Source of the DNA: Nocardia mangyaensis
GTDB taxonomy: Bacteria > Actinomycetota > Actinomycetes > Mycobacteriales > Mycobacteriaceae
DNA: 64,000 nt
Direction of reading: 5' to 3'
NCBI RefSeq assembly: GCF_001886715.1
Contig: NZ_CP018082.1
Location: 6,634,001-6,698,000, forward strand
Shown here piece after piece: positions 26,932 through 36,722 of this stretch. The notes under the pieces were generated by a model, which searched no databases, was not told where the DNA came from, and worked only from the letters and a program-made list of their open reading frames with translations. Every line of letters starts with the position of its first letter. Within the stretch, counting starts at the first letter, position 1. A program made the translations under genes and the position numbers.

Positions 26932-27825
26932 GTGACCGAAGGCGCATCTGGCACCGCGGAGACCGGGCTCCGACCTGGGCGGAAGATCGATCCGAGCCCC
27001 GAGGTCGAGCTCGACTTCCCGCGCGAATGGATCGAGTTCACCGATCCAGCAAACGACGAGCACCAGATCGTGGCCGATCTGACCTGGCTGCTCTCGCGCT
27101 GGTCGTGCGTGTTCGGCACCCCCGCCTGTCAGGGCATCATTGCCGAACGGCCCGACGACGGCTGCTGCTCGCACGGCGCCTTCCTCGCCGACAAGGACGA
27201 CCGCAAGCGCCTGGCCGGCGCTGTGAAGATGCTCACACCCCAGGACTGGCAGCTGATGGGCGAGGCCACCGAGAAGGGCAAAGTGGTCAAGAAGGGTTAC
27301 CTCGAACTCGACGAGCTCGAGGACGAACCGGCCCTGCGCACCCGCCGCTTCGACGGCGCCTGCATCTTCCTCAACCGCCCCGGCTTCGCCGCGGGCCCCG
27401 GCTGCGCGCTGCACATCATGGCCGTGCGCAAAGGCATCGAACCGCTTGAGGTGAAGCCGGACGTGTGCTGGCAGCTGCCGATCCGGCGCACCCAGGACTG
27501 GGTGGAACGCCCGGACGGCGAACAGATCCTGCGCACGGTCGTCACCGAGTACGACCGGCGCGGCTGGGGTCCGGGCGGACTCGACCTGGACTGGTACTGC
27601 ACCGGCTCCCCCGACGCCCATGTCGGCGCGCGACCGGTCTGGCAGTCCTATGGACCGGAACTGCGCGAACTGCTCGGTGCGCCCGCCTACGAGGAGCTTT
27701 CGCGACTGTGCCGCCGGCGCGAGGGCCTCGGCCTGATCGCGGTGCACCCGGCCACGGTGGCGGCCGAACGGATCGACGCGGGAGCTCGCATCGCGGATCA
27801 GTCCGGCGTGAGCACCTCGCAATAG
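26932..27825 (+). CDS. Conserved Cys-rich protein (Rv0495c-like, YkgJ-type cluster possible)
   Basis: A 297-aa protein with a conserved pattern of Cys and His: [44 protein letters not shown] and DWYCTGSP. The first motifs resemble YkgJ-type zinc or iron-sulfur binding sequences, so a metal centre is likely. No signal peptide. The gene starts with GTG at 26932, divergent from ppx with 65 bases between, suggesting back-to-back promoters. Corresponds to Rv0495c. Function unknown. Confidence 0.78.
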   Translation: MTEGASGTAETGLRPGRKIDPSPEVELDFPREWIEFTDPANDEHQIVADLTWLLSRWSCVFGTPACQGIIAERPDDGCCSHGAFLADKDDRKRLAGAVKMLTPQDWQLMGEATEKGKVVKKGYLELDELEDEPALRTRRFDGACIFLNRPGFAAGPGCALHIMAVRKGIEPLEVKPDVCWQLPIRRTQDWVERPDGEQILRTVVTEYDRRGWGPGGLDLDWYCTGSPDAHVGARPVWQSYGPELRELLGAPAYEELSRLCRRREGLGLIAVHPATVAAERIDAGARIADQSGVSTSQ

Positions 27826-27881
27826 GTCGGTTCACCTGCCCGCCACGTGGGCGTCATCGGGATCGGGTTGGATTGCCGACC

Positions 27882-28211
27882 ATGTCCAAGAAAGCGCTCT
27901 CGGTGGCGACCCTCGTGCTCGGCGCCACTCTCACCATGACCGGCCTGGCCAACGCCGAACCCAACGGCGATCCGGCGAAGTACGCCGATTTCACCGCCAG
28001 CTTCGTCGAATACACCGATCCGGCGGCCCTCGACGCGGCCGCGAACGGCAAGTACATCATCATCAGCCCGAAGGGCACCACGACCACGATCGCCTGCCGT
28101 GGCACCGGCACCGACGTGGAGATCTACGACTGCATGCAGGAAGACGAGTTCGGCTGGTTCCCGCTGCGCAAGATCGACACCCCTTTGGGCGCTGCCTGGA
28201 GCTCGCTGTAA
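27882..28211 (+). CDS. Small secreted protein with one disulfide pair
   Basis: A 109-aa precursor: signal peptide about 1-25 (SKKALSVATLVLGATLTM, cleavage near ANA-EP), then an 84-residue mature domain with two Cys (TIACRGT, YDCMQ) and alternating hydrophobic strand-like runs. Starts at ATG 27882. It ends at a strong bidirectional terminator shared with regX3. No family recognised. Confidence 0.7.
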   Translation: MSKKALSVATLVLGATLTMTGLANAEPNGDPAKYADFTASFVEYTDPAALDAAANGKYIIISPKGTTTTIACRGTGTDVEIYDCMQEDEFGWFPLRKIDTPLGAAWSSL

Positions 28212-28305
28212 TTTCGGAGCGCTGGCGCGCTCGAGTTCGCGCGAACCGCCGACTTCGTCGGCGATCCCTCCTCGGGGTCGGGATGTGGCGGTGGCGTTGA
28301 CGAGG

Positions 28306-28340
28306 GAACCCGGCATCACTGATGTAGTGGTGCCGGGTTC
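28306..28340. terminator. Bidirectional terminator between the secreted protein and regX3
   Basis: Fifteen-base arms (28306-28320 and 28326-28340, GAACCCGGCATCACT with one G-T wobble) and a 5-base loop sit between two convergent genes. The plus strand continues TTC after the stem, and the minus strand ends in CCCTCG, so only modest U-runs are present. Confidence 0.75.
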
Positions 28341-28356
28341 TTCGTGTGAGGTCGGT

Positions 28357-29046
28357 CTACGCTTCGAGTTTGTATCCCAGGCCGCGGACGGTGACCAGGT
28401 GTTCCGGCTTGGCCGGGTCGGCCTCGATCTTCGAGCGCAGGCGCTTGACGTGCACGTCGAGGGTCTTGGTGTCGCCCACGTAGTCGGCGCCCCAGACGCG
28501 GTCGATGAGCTGGCCGCGGGTGAGTACCCGGCCGGAGTTGCGCAGCAGGTATTCGAGCAGGTCGAACTCCTTGAGCGGGAGGGTGACCTGCCCGCCGTTG
28601 ACGTGCACCGTGTGCCGGTCGACGTCCATCCGCACCGGTCCGGCCTCCAGCACGCCGTTCTCGCTGCCGGAGTCCAGCTCGTCACCCGCGCCGCGGCGCA
28701 GGACAGCACGGATGCGGGCGATCAGCTCGCGCGCCGAGTACGGCTTGGTGACGTAGTCGTCGGCGCCCAGTTCCAGCCCGACCACCTTGTCGATCTCGCT
28801 GTCGCGCGCGGTCACCATGATCACCGGCACGCCGCTGCGGGTGCGCAGCTGCTTGCAGACATCGGTGCCACTCATGCCGGGCAGCATGAGGTCGAGCAGG
28901 ACGATATCGGCGCCGGAGCGGTCGAACTCGGCCAGTGCCGATGGTCCATCGCCGACGACAGTGACGTCGAAGCCTTCCTTGCGCAACAGGAACGCCAGCG
29001 GATCAGCCAGCGACTCCTCGTCTTCGACGATCAACACACTCGTCAT
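28357..29046 (-). CDS. regX3: Response regulator RegX3 (OmpR/PhoB family)
   Basis: A 229-aa response regulator. The receiver domain (1-118) has acidic pocket Glu8-Asp9, phospho-acceptor Asp52 (VLLDLMLPG), the switch Thr (MVTARD) and Lys (VTKPYSARE). The winged-helix effector (about 130-227; [30 protein letters not shown]) binds PHO-box-like direct repeats. In mycobacteria and streptomycetes this system governs phosphate starvation genes, and in mycobacteria it also affects ESX secretion. ATG 29046 overlaps the senX3 stop (ATGA). Confidence 0.95.
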   Translation of the reverse strand: MTSVLIVEDEESLADPLAFLLRKEGFDVTVVGDGPSALAEFDRSGADIVLLDLMLPGMSGTDVCKQLRTRSGVPVIMVTARDSEIDKVVGLELGADDYVTKPYSARELIARIRAVLRRGAGDELDSGSENGVLEAGPVRMDVDRHTVHVNGGQVTLPLKEFDLLEYLLRNSGRVLTRGQLIDRVWGADYVGDTKTLDVHVKRLRSKIEADPAKPEHLVTVRGLGYKLEA

Positions 29047-30281
29047 CTGCGTGCCTCCACACCGTTCGTTCGGCCAGCAGGGGTGCGCTGGACGATGGTT
29101 TCTCTCGTGGCGAGCTCCGGCGCCTGCTCCGCGTCCTCGTCTCCATCGGTTTCCAGATGGGCGGGGATGCGCAGCGTGAACGTCGAGCCGGTGCCGAGCT
29201 TGCTCCACAGGGTGATCTCACCATTGTGGTTGGCCGCCACGTGCTTGACGATGGCCAGACCGAGTCCGGTCCCGCCGGTCGAGCGGGAGCGGGCCTTGTC
29301 GGAGCGGAAGAACCGCTCGAACACCCGCTCCTGATCTTCCTTGGCGATACCGATGCCTCGGTCGGTGACCGCCATCGCGACGTGGTCGCCGCGTAGCGAC
29401 CGGCTCACCGACACGTGCGAGCCCTGCGGCGAGTACGCGATGGCGTTCTCCACCAGGTTCGACAGCGCGGTGACCAGCAGCGTCTCATCGCCGAGCACTT
29501 CCAGCCCGCTGGGCCGGTCGGTGCTGACGGTGATGCCCGCGGCCTCGGCGGCGGTGCGCGAGCGGTCCACGGCCTGCTGCACCACGGTGTCGACATCGAC
29601 CACGGCCAGATCCGGCAGCTTCTCGGCGCCCTGCAGCCGCGAGAGCGAGATCAGCTCGGTGACCATCTTGCCGAGGCGCCGCGATTCGGCGAGCACGCGG
29701 GAACCGAAGTGCCGCACGGCCTCGGGGTCGTCGGCCGATTCCAGCATGGCCTCGGCCAGCAGGCTCATCGCGCCGACGGGAGTCTTGAGTTCGTGGCTGA
29801 CATTGGCGACGAAATCGCGCCGGGTCGCCTCCATGCGGGCTTGCTCGGAGTCGTCGTCGGCGAACAACACGACGAAACTGGTCTCGTCGCGGGAGAGCTG
29901 GCGGGCGACGCCGCGCACGGCGATCCGGCCGCGACCGGGTAGCGGATTCTTCGCCGACAGATCGTATTCGGTGGATTCGCCAGTGGCGATCACCTTTTCG
30001 ACGGCGGCCCAGGCACGCTCGTCGAGCAGCCGGTTGCGGACCAGGCCGAGTTCCTCGGCGCGCGGGTTCACCAGGACCACGTCGCGGTATTCGTCGACGA
30101 CGGCGATACCGCTCTCGGAAGCGAGCACGATCAGATCGAGCACCTGCGACATCGTCAGCCCGGAGTCTTCCTGGGTGCGGGCCGCGTGCCTGGCATTGAC
30201 GAACGGGATCAGCAGGCCCCCGACTGCCAGCCCCACGACAGCCGCGAGGACTGCCAACAGCACGGCCTGCGGAACGCTCAC
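29043..30281 (-). CDS. senX3: Sensor histidine kinase SenX3
   Basis: A 412-aa membrane histidine kinase. Two closely spaced membrane helices (about 4-28) are separated by hardly any periplasmic loop, followed by a PAS-like domain (about 45-145), the H-box with His163 ([14 protein letters not shown]), and an ATPase domain with N-box [12 protein letters not shown]1 [10 protein letters not shown] and G2 [16 protein letters not shown] 30281 is chosen because the upstream frame has no promoter-like or coding features. Without a sizeable external loop it probably senses phosphate through a transporter partner, as proposed for the family. Confidence 0.94.
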   Translation of the reverse strand: MSVPQAVLLAVLAAVVGLAVGGLLIPFVNARHAARTQEDSGLTMSQVLDLIVLASESGIAVVDEYRDVVLVNPRAEELGLVRNRLLDERAWAAVEKVIATGESTEYDLSAKNPLPGRGRIAVRGVARQLSRDETSFVVLFADDDSEQARMEATRRDFVANVSHELKTPVGAMSLLAEAMLESADDPEAVRHFGSRVLAESRRLGKMVTELISLSRLQGAEKLPDLAVVDVDTVVQQAVDRSRTAAEAAGITVSTDRPSGLEVLGDETLLVTALSNLVENAIAYSPQGSHVSVSRSLRGDHVAMAVTDRGIGIAKEDQERVFERFFRSDKARSRSTGGTGLGLAIVKHVAANHNGEITLWSKLGTGSTFTLRIPAHLETDGDEDAEQAPELATRETIVQRTPAGRTNGVEARR

Positions 30282-30727
30282 GCTTTGATCGTACGAGTGC
30301 GAACCCGGCCACCGGCGCCGGGTCGACGAAGTTTCGCGCAGGTCACAGGCACTTGGCATGGTGTTCTCTTGCCGTTCACCCGGCAGGCACTTGGCGCGTA
30401 CCCGGGCGTGTCAATCCGGCGTTTCACCGGCCGCACACCGCCGAACCCATGCACCGTTCGCATGACTCGATACCCCCGGCGCAAGACTCGTTTCGCTACA
30501 TTCACCCGCGAGCCACGGGGCCATTTCCCGCCGAGGCCGCCTGCTCAGGAGGGTCATTCACGCTCCACCGAGCAGGACCCGCGAGCGCGCTCGCCGCCCG
30601 GCTTCGCCGATCTTCCCGCCGGTTCGCTGTGATGTTGCGGACCCTTCCGGACCTCTGCGGCGGCGACCCTCGTCGAAGCGATTCATCCGCGCATCAACCG
30701 CCCGGACCGTTCAGGCCACGATGGACG
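30282..30727. other. Intergenic region upstream of senX3
   Basis: About 446 bases between senX3 and the dehydrogenase gene that mark the left edge of the accessory insertion. It contains several TTCACC-like hexamers (near 30370, 30421, 30502 and 30560) that resemble half-sites of PHO-box repeats bound by RegX3, but none forms a clean tandem pair at 11-base spacing. Short plus-strand frames here have shadow composition. No gene supported. Confidence 0.4.
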
Positions 30728-31591
30728 TCATTCGATGACGGCGTCGCTGAACACCGGCGGATCACCGAGGAACGGGCGGTGTGACGGCGGCTGCTGATCC
30801 TCGGTGTCGCGGACTCCGAGTTCCACCGCGATCTCGGCGCCGATCAGGACCTGGCCGCTGCGTTGCATCAGTTGTGGGTCACGGGCGAGGGCGTCGATCA
30901 CGCGGCCGGTGAATTCTGGGGACTCGGCGGTGGCGGCGAGGCCCTCGTAGGCGCCGGGATTCGCCGCGAAGGCGGCCAGGGTCCGCTCGGTTTTGAGCAG
31001 GCCCATCCAGATCGAGACGACCGCGACGTCGAACGGGCGGAAGTCGACGGCCATGTCGTGTGCCATCTTGTCGACTGCGGCCTTGCCCGCGCCGTAGGCG
31101 GGACCGTGCATGTAGCAGGTGCCGCCGAACGACGACGTGTTCACCACCAGGCCCTCGCCGTTCGCCGTGAGCAGCGGCGCGGCGTAATAACTGGAGATGT
31201 AGCTCGACCGCATGCCGACATCGAACAGATCGAGCAAGGAAAGCGGCTTCTCCCAGAACGGGCCACGCAGGACGAGCGCGTCCGGTACGGCGAGCGCGTT
31301 GTTGACCAGGATGTCGAGGCGACCGTTCTCCGCCCGCACCTGCTCGAACAGCGCCCGCACCTGAGCGTCATCGCTGTGGTCGACCACCACGGGAACCCCG
31401 ACGCCACCACGGCGGGTGATCTCCTCGGCGGTCGCGAACACGGTCCCGGGCAACGGCGAATCCCCGTCGGCTCGCGTCCGTCCCGTGACGTACACCTTCG
31501 CCCCGGTCTCGCCCAGCGCCAGCGCGATCCCCTTACCAGCACCCCGGCTGGCCCCGGTGACCACGACCACCCAATCCGAACCTAAACCCAC
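30728..31591 (-). CDS. Short-chain dehydrogenase/reductase
   Basis: A 287-aa SDR resembling the DHRS1-type subgroup. Cofactor motif TGASRGAGKGIALAL (about 14-28), NNALAV segment (usual NNAG altered to NNAL), catalytic Ser in VVNTSSFGG, and YGAGK for Tyr/Lys. The C-terminal tail is Pro/Asp-rich. It is the first gene of the accessory insertion and transcribed toward senX3. Substrate unknown. Confidence 0.85.
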   Translation of the reverse strand: MGLGSDWVVVVTGASRGAGKGIALALGETGAKVYVTGRTRADGDSPLPGTVFATAEEITRRGGVGVPVVVDHSDDAQVRALFEQVRAENGRLDILVNNALAVPDALVLRGPFWEKPLSLLDLFDVGMRSSYISSYYAAPLLTANGEGLVVNTSSFGGTCYMHGPAYGAGKAAVDKMAHDMAVDFRPFDVAVVSIWMGLLKTERTLAAFAANPGAYEGLAATAESPEFTGRVIDALARDPQLMQRSGQVLIGAEIAVELGVRDTEDQQPPSHRPFLGDPPVFSDAVIE

Positions 31592-31740
31592 TGTGGACTC
31601 CCTCCGCTGTCAGTCGACCACCCGTCTTCGACGCGGCCCACCTCCTGGCGAGTGAACAACAGCGAGAGAATCCCCGACCCGCTCTCTCCCGCTGGACGGG
31701 AGCAACCCGACCGGACTCGGCGGCTACCCGCTCAGTCGGG

Positions 31741-32469
31741 CTACGGCACGAGTTCCGGGTTCAGCGTGACCGCGGCCGCCCCGATTCCGGACCCGACGAG
31801 AGCGCCGATCCCGGCAGCCGGCAGACCGGCGATACCGGCTCCGATCGCGGCACCGATCGCCACACCCGCGACGGCTCCGATGGCAATGGACGGACCGGCG
31901 ATCACAGCCTGCGCCGCCAAGCCGGCGATGAAGACCGGCACATTGATGATGCAGCCGGTGGTTACGCAGCCCGCCAGGGAGCCGATCAGGATGCCGGCCG
32001 CGACCGTACCGATTCCAATCAGGAATCCGGCACCCGCACCTACGACACCGCCGACCACGGCACCCGGCACAGCACCGACCACGGCCGCGGGAATACCGGC
32101 CGCCGCAGCACCGACCCCGGCGCCGACCAGCGCACCGGTCCCGACCTTGTCGAGGCCGGCCATCGGGCCGTCGATGGAAAGGAGCGCCTCCGCCGGAGTC
32201 GACACAGCCTGGAAAGACACCGGGCGATTATCGACCCGGACCACATTCTGGTCGTCGACGGTGAGCGTGTGCCCGTCGATCGTCATGGTCCGATCATCGA
32301 TGAACGCAATCTCATGACCCGCATAGGTGGTGGTGCGCTCGATATTCGACACCGCAGGCGAAGCCGGAGCGGCAGTTGCCACATCCGCGCAGGTCACAAC
32401 AACCGCCAAGGGCAGCGCACCGGCAACGAGCGCCCTGCTGAATTTCCTGGTGACATGGCGAAGAGCCAC
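31741..32469 (-). CDS. Secreted glycine-zipper protein
   Basis: A 242-aa protein. A signal peptide covers about residues 1-35 (RKFSRALVAGALPLAVVVTC, cleavage near ATAAP). An 80-residue polar domain follows, and the C-terminal 130 residues are a continuous glycine-zipper (repeated GAGVGAA, GAVPGAVVGG, GAGAGFL, AGVAIGAAIGAGIAG), typical of membrane-inserting or oligomerising segments, with one Cys pair in AGCVTTGC. GTG 32469 has GAGGGGG upstream, so the longer frame from 32505 is rejected. Sibling proteins with this architecture are common in Nocardia. A pore or channel role is inference. Confidence 0.75.
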   Translation of the reverse strand: MALRHVTRKFSRALVAGALPLAVVVTCADVATAAPASPAVSNIERTTTYAGHEIAFIDDRTMTIDGHTLTVDDQNVVRVDNRPVSFQAVSTPAEALLSIDGPMAGLDKVGTGALVGAGVGAAAAGIPAAVVGAVPGAVVGGVVGAGAGFLIGIGTVAAGILIGSLAGCVTTGCIINVPVFIAGLAAQAVIAGPSIAIGAVAGVAIGAAIGAGIAGLPAAGIGALVGSGIGAAAVTLNPELVP

Positions 32470-32610
32470 GATTTCCCCCTCAGTAACAAATGGTCGAAAG
32501 AACACGATGATTGAATATCACCGGAAGAAGTCCGGCCAAGTATTGTGACCCGGCCAACTTCTGATCCGAATTGAGTTTCTGATCACTGCGGATGCGGCAC
32601 GCTGAAATCC

Positions 32611-34461
32611 ATGGCCACCGAGTTGATTCCGCGTTCTGCCCTGTTCGGCCTCCCCGGTAGACCTCGTCCGGCGTTGTCTCCGGACGGGACCCGCATCGGG
32701 TACGTCGACAGCATCGATGGTGTCGCCAACATCTGGGTCGGTCCGGCCGATAACCTTGCCGCCGCGGTCCCGGTCACCCATGACCGTGGCCGCGGAGTCC
32801 GTTCATTCGTGTTCTGCCACGACAGCTCGACCCTGCTCTACGCCCAGGACACCGACGGTGACGAGAACTGGCGGATCTACGGTCTGAACCTGGACAACGG
32901 GCATGTGCGGCAGTACACGCCCGGTCAAGGTGTGCGCGCGACGATGCTGGCACACAGCCGATTTCACCCGACAACCGTGCTGATCGGACTGCCGGGCCCG
33001 CAACCTCGATACGTCGACCCATATCGGCTCGACCTGGTCAACGGCCAACTCGAACAGGTCGCCACCAACCCGGGCTACCGCAGCTGGCTGATCGACTCGG
33101 ACCTGCGGCTCCGTGGCGGCGCGATCTTCAGCGCCGCCGGTGGTCTGGAGATCTATCTGCGCGATCGTGCGACCGGGATCGACCGATTGTGGATGATGGT
33201 CGATCCCGAGGACACCGCAACGACCGGACTACCGACCTTCGACCGCGACGACGCCACCATGTACATGTTGTCGAGCGTCGGCGCCCAGACACGTCGGCTC
33301 GTGCAGATCGACGTCGAGACGGGTGAGTCCACTGTGCTTGCCGCCCACGACATCTTCGACGTGGCCTCGGTCTACAGTGATCCCGACACCGGGCGTCCGC
33401 AGTCTGTTGTCTTCGCGGGAGACCTGCAGATCTGGCAGCACCTCGACGCCACATTCGGCGCAACCGTCGACAAGCTGCGCGACCGGCTCGGCGGTGACAT
33501 CAGCATCACCCGTTCCACGGCGGGCCGGCGCTGGCTCGTCGCCAAATCCTCCGACCGCGCACCCAGCACGTTCCACTGCTACGACCTGCCGACCAACACC
33601 ATCACCGAACTCGACAGTGGTGACCGCCAACTCGATGACTTCGAGTTCGCCGCGATGGAGCCGTTCACTTTCCGGGCCCGCGACGGCCTGGGCATTCACG
33701 GCTACCTCACATTCCCCGTTGACGAACTCCGGCGTGACCTGCCCGCCGTCCTGCTCGTGCACGGCGGACCCCAGGTGCGTGACAGCTGGAGGTTCCAGCC
33801 AAGGGTGCAGTGGCTGGCCAACCGCGGCTACCTTGTCATCCAGGTCAATTTCCGCGGTTCGACCGGCTACGGCAAGACCTTCGTCAACGCCGGTGACCGC
33901 GAGTGGGGCCGCGCGATGCATCACGACCTGGTCGACGCCGTCGATCACGTCGTGGCGCAGGGGTGGGCCGATCCGAAGCGCGTGGCGATCTATGGCGGAT
34001 CATTCGGCGGCTACGCGGCCCTGTGCGGTGCGGCGTTCACCCCCGAAACCTTCTGCGCGGCAATCGATGTGTGTGGGCCGTCCAACATCCTGACCCTGCT
34101 CGGGTCGCTCTCGGCGCAATACCAGTCCCAGATCGGGGTCTTCCACCGACAGGTGGGCAATCCCGACACAGACGCCGACATGCTGTGGGAGCGATCACCG
34201 CTGTCGCGTGCCGCCGATATCAGCATCCCGCTGATGATCGTGCAGGGCCGCACCGACCCACGAGTCAAGGTCGAGGAGGCCGAGCAGATCGTCGCCGCGC
34301 TCACCGAATCGGGCATCGCCCACGAGTACATTCTGTTCGACGACGAGGGCCACGGCGTGCTCGAGCCGGACAACAGCGAACGACTCCATGCAGCGATCGA
34401 GCACTTCTTGGCCGAGCACCTCGGCGGACGCGAGGAACCCGCGACCGAGACGGAGAACTAG
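32611..34461 (+). CDS. S9 family peptidase (prolyl oligopeptidase-like)
   Basis: A 616-aa cytoplasmic-looking protein. Residues 15-345 are a beta-propeller of DPP/acylaminoacyl-peptidase type (ALSPDGTRIGYV, SPDG-like repeats), and residues 365-605 form an alpha/beta-hydrolase. The catalytic triad is visible: Ser464 in YGGSFGGYAAL, Asp549 in QGRTDPRV, His581 in DEGHGVLEP. No signal peptide. ATG 32611 starts it. It would cleave short peptides or acyl-peptides. It reads convergently to the secretion island and is closed by a GC-rich hairpin. Confidence 0.88.
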   Translation: MATELIPRSALFGLPGRPRPALSPDGTRIGYVDSIDGVANIWVGPADNLAAAVPVTHDRGRGVRSFVFCHDSSTLLYAQDTDGDENWRIYGLNLDNGHVRQYTPGQGVRATMLAHSRFHPTTVLIGLPGPQPRYVDPYRLDLVNGQLEQVATNPGYRSWLIDSDLRLRGGAIFSAAGGLEIYLRDRATGIDRLWMMVDPEDTATTGLPTFDRDDATMYMLSSVGAQTRRLVQIDVETGESTVLAAHDIFDVASVYSDPDTGRPQSVVFAGDLQIWQHLDATFGATVDKLRDRLGGDISITRSTAGRRWLVAKSSDRAPSTFHCYDLPTNTITELDSGDRQLDDFEFAAMEPFTFRARDGLGIHGYLTFPVDELRRDLPAVLLVHGGPQVRDSWRFQPRVQWLANRGYLVIQVNFRGSTGYGKTFVNAGDREWGRAMHHDLVDAVDHVVAQGWADPKRVAIYGGSFGGYAALCGAAFTPETFCAAIDVCGPSNILTLLGSLSAQYQSQIGVFHRQVGNPDTDADMLWERSPLSRAADISIPLMIVQGRTDPRVKVEEAEQIVAALTESGIAHEYILFDDEGHGVLEPDNSERLHAAIEHFLAEHLGGREEPATETEN

Positions 34462-34530
34462 AGAGTCGTCCGCAAGCCCGCCACCGGACACCACCCGCTC
34501 GAGGAGATCAGGCGCATTTGCGGACGCGCG

Positions 34531-34558
34531 CGGCCGGGGAACTCCTGGCCCCCGGCCG
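34531..34558 (+). terminator. Possible terminator after the S9 peptidase
   Basis: Nine-base GC-only arms (34531-34539 and 34550-34558, CGGCCGGGG) with a 10-base loop, 70 bases beyond the peptidase stop and ahead of the convergent EspG gene. No T-run follows. Confidence 0.5.
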
Positions 34559-34656
34559 GCAACCCGCTCGGCCTCACCAAACGATCCGCCCCGGTGAACC
34601 TGGAGATTGTTTCCCCGGTTTCACGGCGTCGCCAGGCGATTCAGAACAGCGGTGGC

Positions 34657-35361
34657 TCAATCGTCCGACGCGGGGCGGGCGCCAAGGGTCGAGATCGCCT
34701 CGATCAGCCGGTCTTTGCCGACCGGCTCGATGTGGAGGTCTCGATACCAGCGATAGGTGAGGTAGCGTCCGTCGCCGTCTACGTCGAACCAGGTCAGGTA
34801 GCGGGCCGGGGTGGGATGGTCGGTGTCCGTGCCGACCCTCGCCTCGATGTGGCCGGCAGCGGTGCGCTCAGCCGCGGCGACCGTATGCATCCGCGCCGCG
34901 ATGGATTCTCCTGACTGCTGCCAGGATTCGAAATGCGCGGTCAGCCGGTCGACGTCCTCGATGAGATGTCCCGCGCGACCGGCGGGCTGTTCGCCGAGGA
35001 ACGCGGCGAAAGCACGCCCCACCATCGCGGCGCCACCCGAGAACACTTCGACGCTGTGGTCGTCGTATTGCCTCAGCACCACACCGCGCACTCCGGAGCG
35101 TGCTCCGTAGGCCCGCAGGGGCGGCCCGGCATTGCTGAACAGCGCCATCGCGGTTTCCGGCTGTGCGGCGTGCCGAAGTACCGCGGTCAGATCAGGGTCG
35201 GCTCCGGTGGGCCAACGCTGCGCGGCGGCTCGGGCGAGCGCCTCGTAGTCGTGTTCATCACGAACTGCCGAGTGCGCGGTGATCGGAAAGGGATAGCAGT
35301 CGGCGCCGGTCTCGGTTCGCCAGACACAGGCGAACTCGTCGGCGGTGAACACCCAGCTCAC
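34657..35361 (-). CDS. EspG-family type VII secretion chaperone
   Basis: A 234-aa protein of the ESX secretion-associated EspG family, which binds PPE proteins in the cytosol and keeps them export-competent. The hallmark start WVFTADEFACVWR and the PFPITAH segment match the family, as do the central SGGAAMVGRAF and the C-terminal TYRWYRDLHIEPV. It overlaps the stop of the upstream PPE-like gene by four bases (ATGA), so chaperone and presumed client are coupled. It is the last gene of the nine-gene island. Confidence 0.85.
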   Translation of the reverse strand: MSWVFTADEFACVWRTETGADCYPFPITAHSAVRDEHDYEALARAAAQRWPTGADPDLTAVLRHAAQPETAMALFSNAGPPLRAYGARSGVRGVVLRQYDDHSVEVFSGGAAMVGRAFAAFLGEQPAGRAGHLIEDVDRLTAHFESWQQSGESIAARMHTVAAAERTAAGHIEARVGTDTDHPTPARYLTWFDVDGDGRYLTYRWYRDLHIEPVGKDRLIEAISTLGARPASDD

Positions 35362-36719
35362 TCGGTCCCCGGACCTTGGTCTGCGAGGCGGGTGGCTGGC
35401 GCGTCCGCGCCGATGGCGCCGGGCACGGCATCGTGATCCGGCCCGAGAAGCTCGGGCTGGACCCGTCGAAGGTAGTCGGGAATGGCGTGTTCGGACTGTT
35501 CGTCGTTCTTTCCGCGAGCCCCGGGCGCCCCCATGCCGGGCATTCCCATCCCACGGGCAGCGCCCGATACGGCGCCACCTGCCGCACCGGAAGTTCCTGC
35601 GGTCGCGGCAATCTGTCCCGCCCCGGGGAGTGCTCGCCCGGCAGCGGGTGCGCCCGAGCCGAGCGCCCCGCCTGTTCCCGAACCGGAACCGCCGGACCCG
35701 CCCACACCACCAGATCCGCCGGCCCCCGGAGTAGTAGCAGCGGGATTGGTGCTCGCCGGAGTTGTAGCGGCAGGATTGGTACTCGCCGAGTAGGTGTCCC
35801 CGTCCTGTCCCTGACTACCGCCGGTCCTGCTGCCGTCTCCAGAACCCGAGGAGGTGGCGGTCTCGTCCCCGTTCGAGGCGGCCTCCGTGCCGTCACCCTC
35901 GCCGCCGTTGCGCTCTCCGTTCCCAGCACCGGTACCGTTGTCGGACCCGTCTCCACCCGAGCCCGAACCACTGGTTCCGGACCCGCCACCGAGGCCATTC
36001 GTGCCACCGGCCCCGGGCTGTGTCGGCGCGACGAAACTCGGCACGTTGTCACCGGAGGGTTGGTAAGTCGGCTTGTAGGTCGTGTTCATCGCAGTGATCG
36101 CCTGTTGACGCCGCTCCTCCTTCTCCCGCGCGGTGTCGGCCGCGGTTCCCGGCGTGGAAACATCCACCAGCATTTCGAGCACCGGCGGTATCGCCGTATC
36201 CCCCGATACCGTCACACCAGAGGAGGAAACTGGCGGCGGCACAGCCGCTTTCACCGCCTCTGACCCAAAGGCAGCGGCTTTGACCCGACGACCGACCGCC
36301 GACAGCACCGTAGAAACATCCGACACCTCGGTGACGAACCGCTTCCCCGCGGCCTCACCCGCAGACGCCGCCGCGCCCTGCAAACTCGAAGACGCCCGCG
36401 CCGTCTGGATCATCAACCCGGTCACCGCACCGGAGATCTCCACCGACATCGACACCCACTGGTCACCGAACTGCTGCATCACCCCGGGCTGCATCTGCTG
36501 CACCGCGTTGTAGATCTCCTCGTGGGAAAACCCTTCGAAGGCCTCCATATTCGCGATGTAGGCCGGATCGGTGCCGCCGTGACTCAGCCCATCCTGCTGT
36601 TTCTCGGCCCCCGCCTGCTGCTGCCGCCCGTTGAGCCCGGCTTGGACCCCTGGCGTCAGTCCCAAGATTGCTTGCGTAACCGGGTCTCCCGGCAGTGACG
36701 CCCCTCCCCCATCCGCCAT
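35358..36719 (-). CDS. PPE-like type VII secretion substrate with Gly/Ser-rich tail
   Basis: A 453-aa protein. Residues about 50-175 are helical with the look of a PPE-type bundle (EGFSHEEIYNAVQQMQPGVM, DQWVSMSVEISGAVTGLM). Residues about 215-390 are a Gly/Ser/Asn/Thr-rich low-complexity stalk with two ASTNPAATTP units. The C-terminus (HAIPDYLRRVQPELLGP) resembles the IPDYL-ELIGP motif found at the ends of nocardial type VII-associated proteins. No Sec signal peptide, as expected for ESX cargo. Coupled to EspG. Function outside the cell unknown. Confidence 0.75.
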   Translation of the reverse strand: MADGGGASLPGDPVTQAILGLTPGVQAGLNGRQQQAGAEKQQDGLSHGGTDPAYIANMEAFEGFSHEEIYNAVQQMQPGVMQQFGDQWVSMSVEISGAVTGLMIQTARASSSLQGAAASAGEAAGKRFVTEVSDVSTVLSAVGRRVKAAAFGSEAVKAAVPPPVSSSGVTVSGDTAIPPVLEMLVDVSTPGTAADTAREKEERRQQAITAMNTTYKPTYQPSGDNVPSFVAPTQPGAGGTNGLGGGSGTSGSGSGGDGSDNGTGAGNGERNGGEGDGTEAASNGDETATSSGSGDGSRTGGSQGQDGDTYSASTNPAATTPASTNPAATTPGAGGSGGVGGSGGSGSGTGGALGSGAPAAGRALPGAGQIAATAGTSGAAGGAVSGAARGMGMPGMGAPGARGKNDEQSEHAIPDYLRRVQPELLGPDHDAVPGAIGADAPATRLADQGPGTE

Positions 36720-36722
36720 TGC

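Noticed and set aside
28357..29208. Longer start for regX3 at 29208
   Set aside because: The canonical receiver start [11 protein letters not shown] is at 29046 and overlaps the senX3 stop; upstream residues are shadow.
30282..30727. RegX3 PHO-box tandem repeats upstream of senX3
   Set aside because: Several TTCACC hexamers occur, but none is paired at the 11-base spacing the box requires, and such hexamers are common in this GC-rich DNA.
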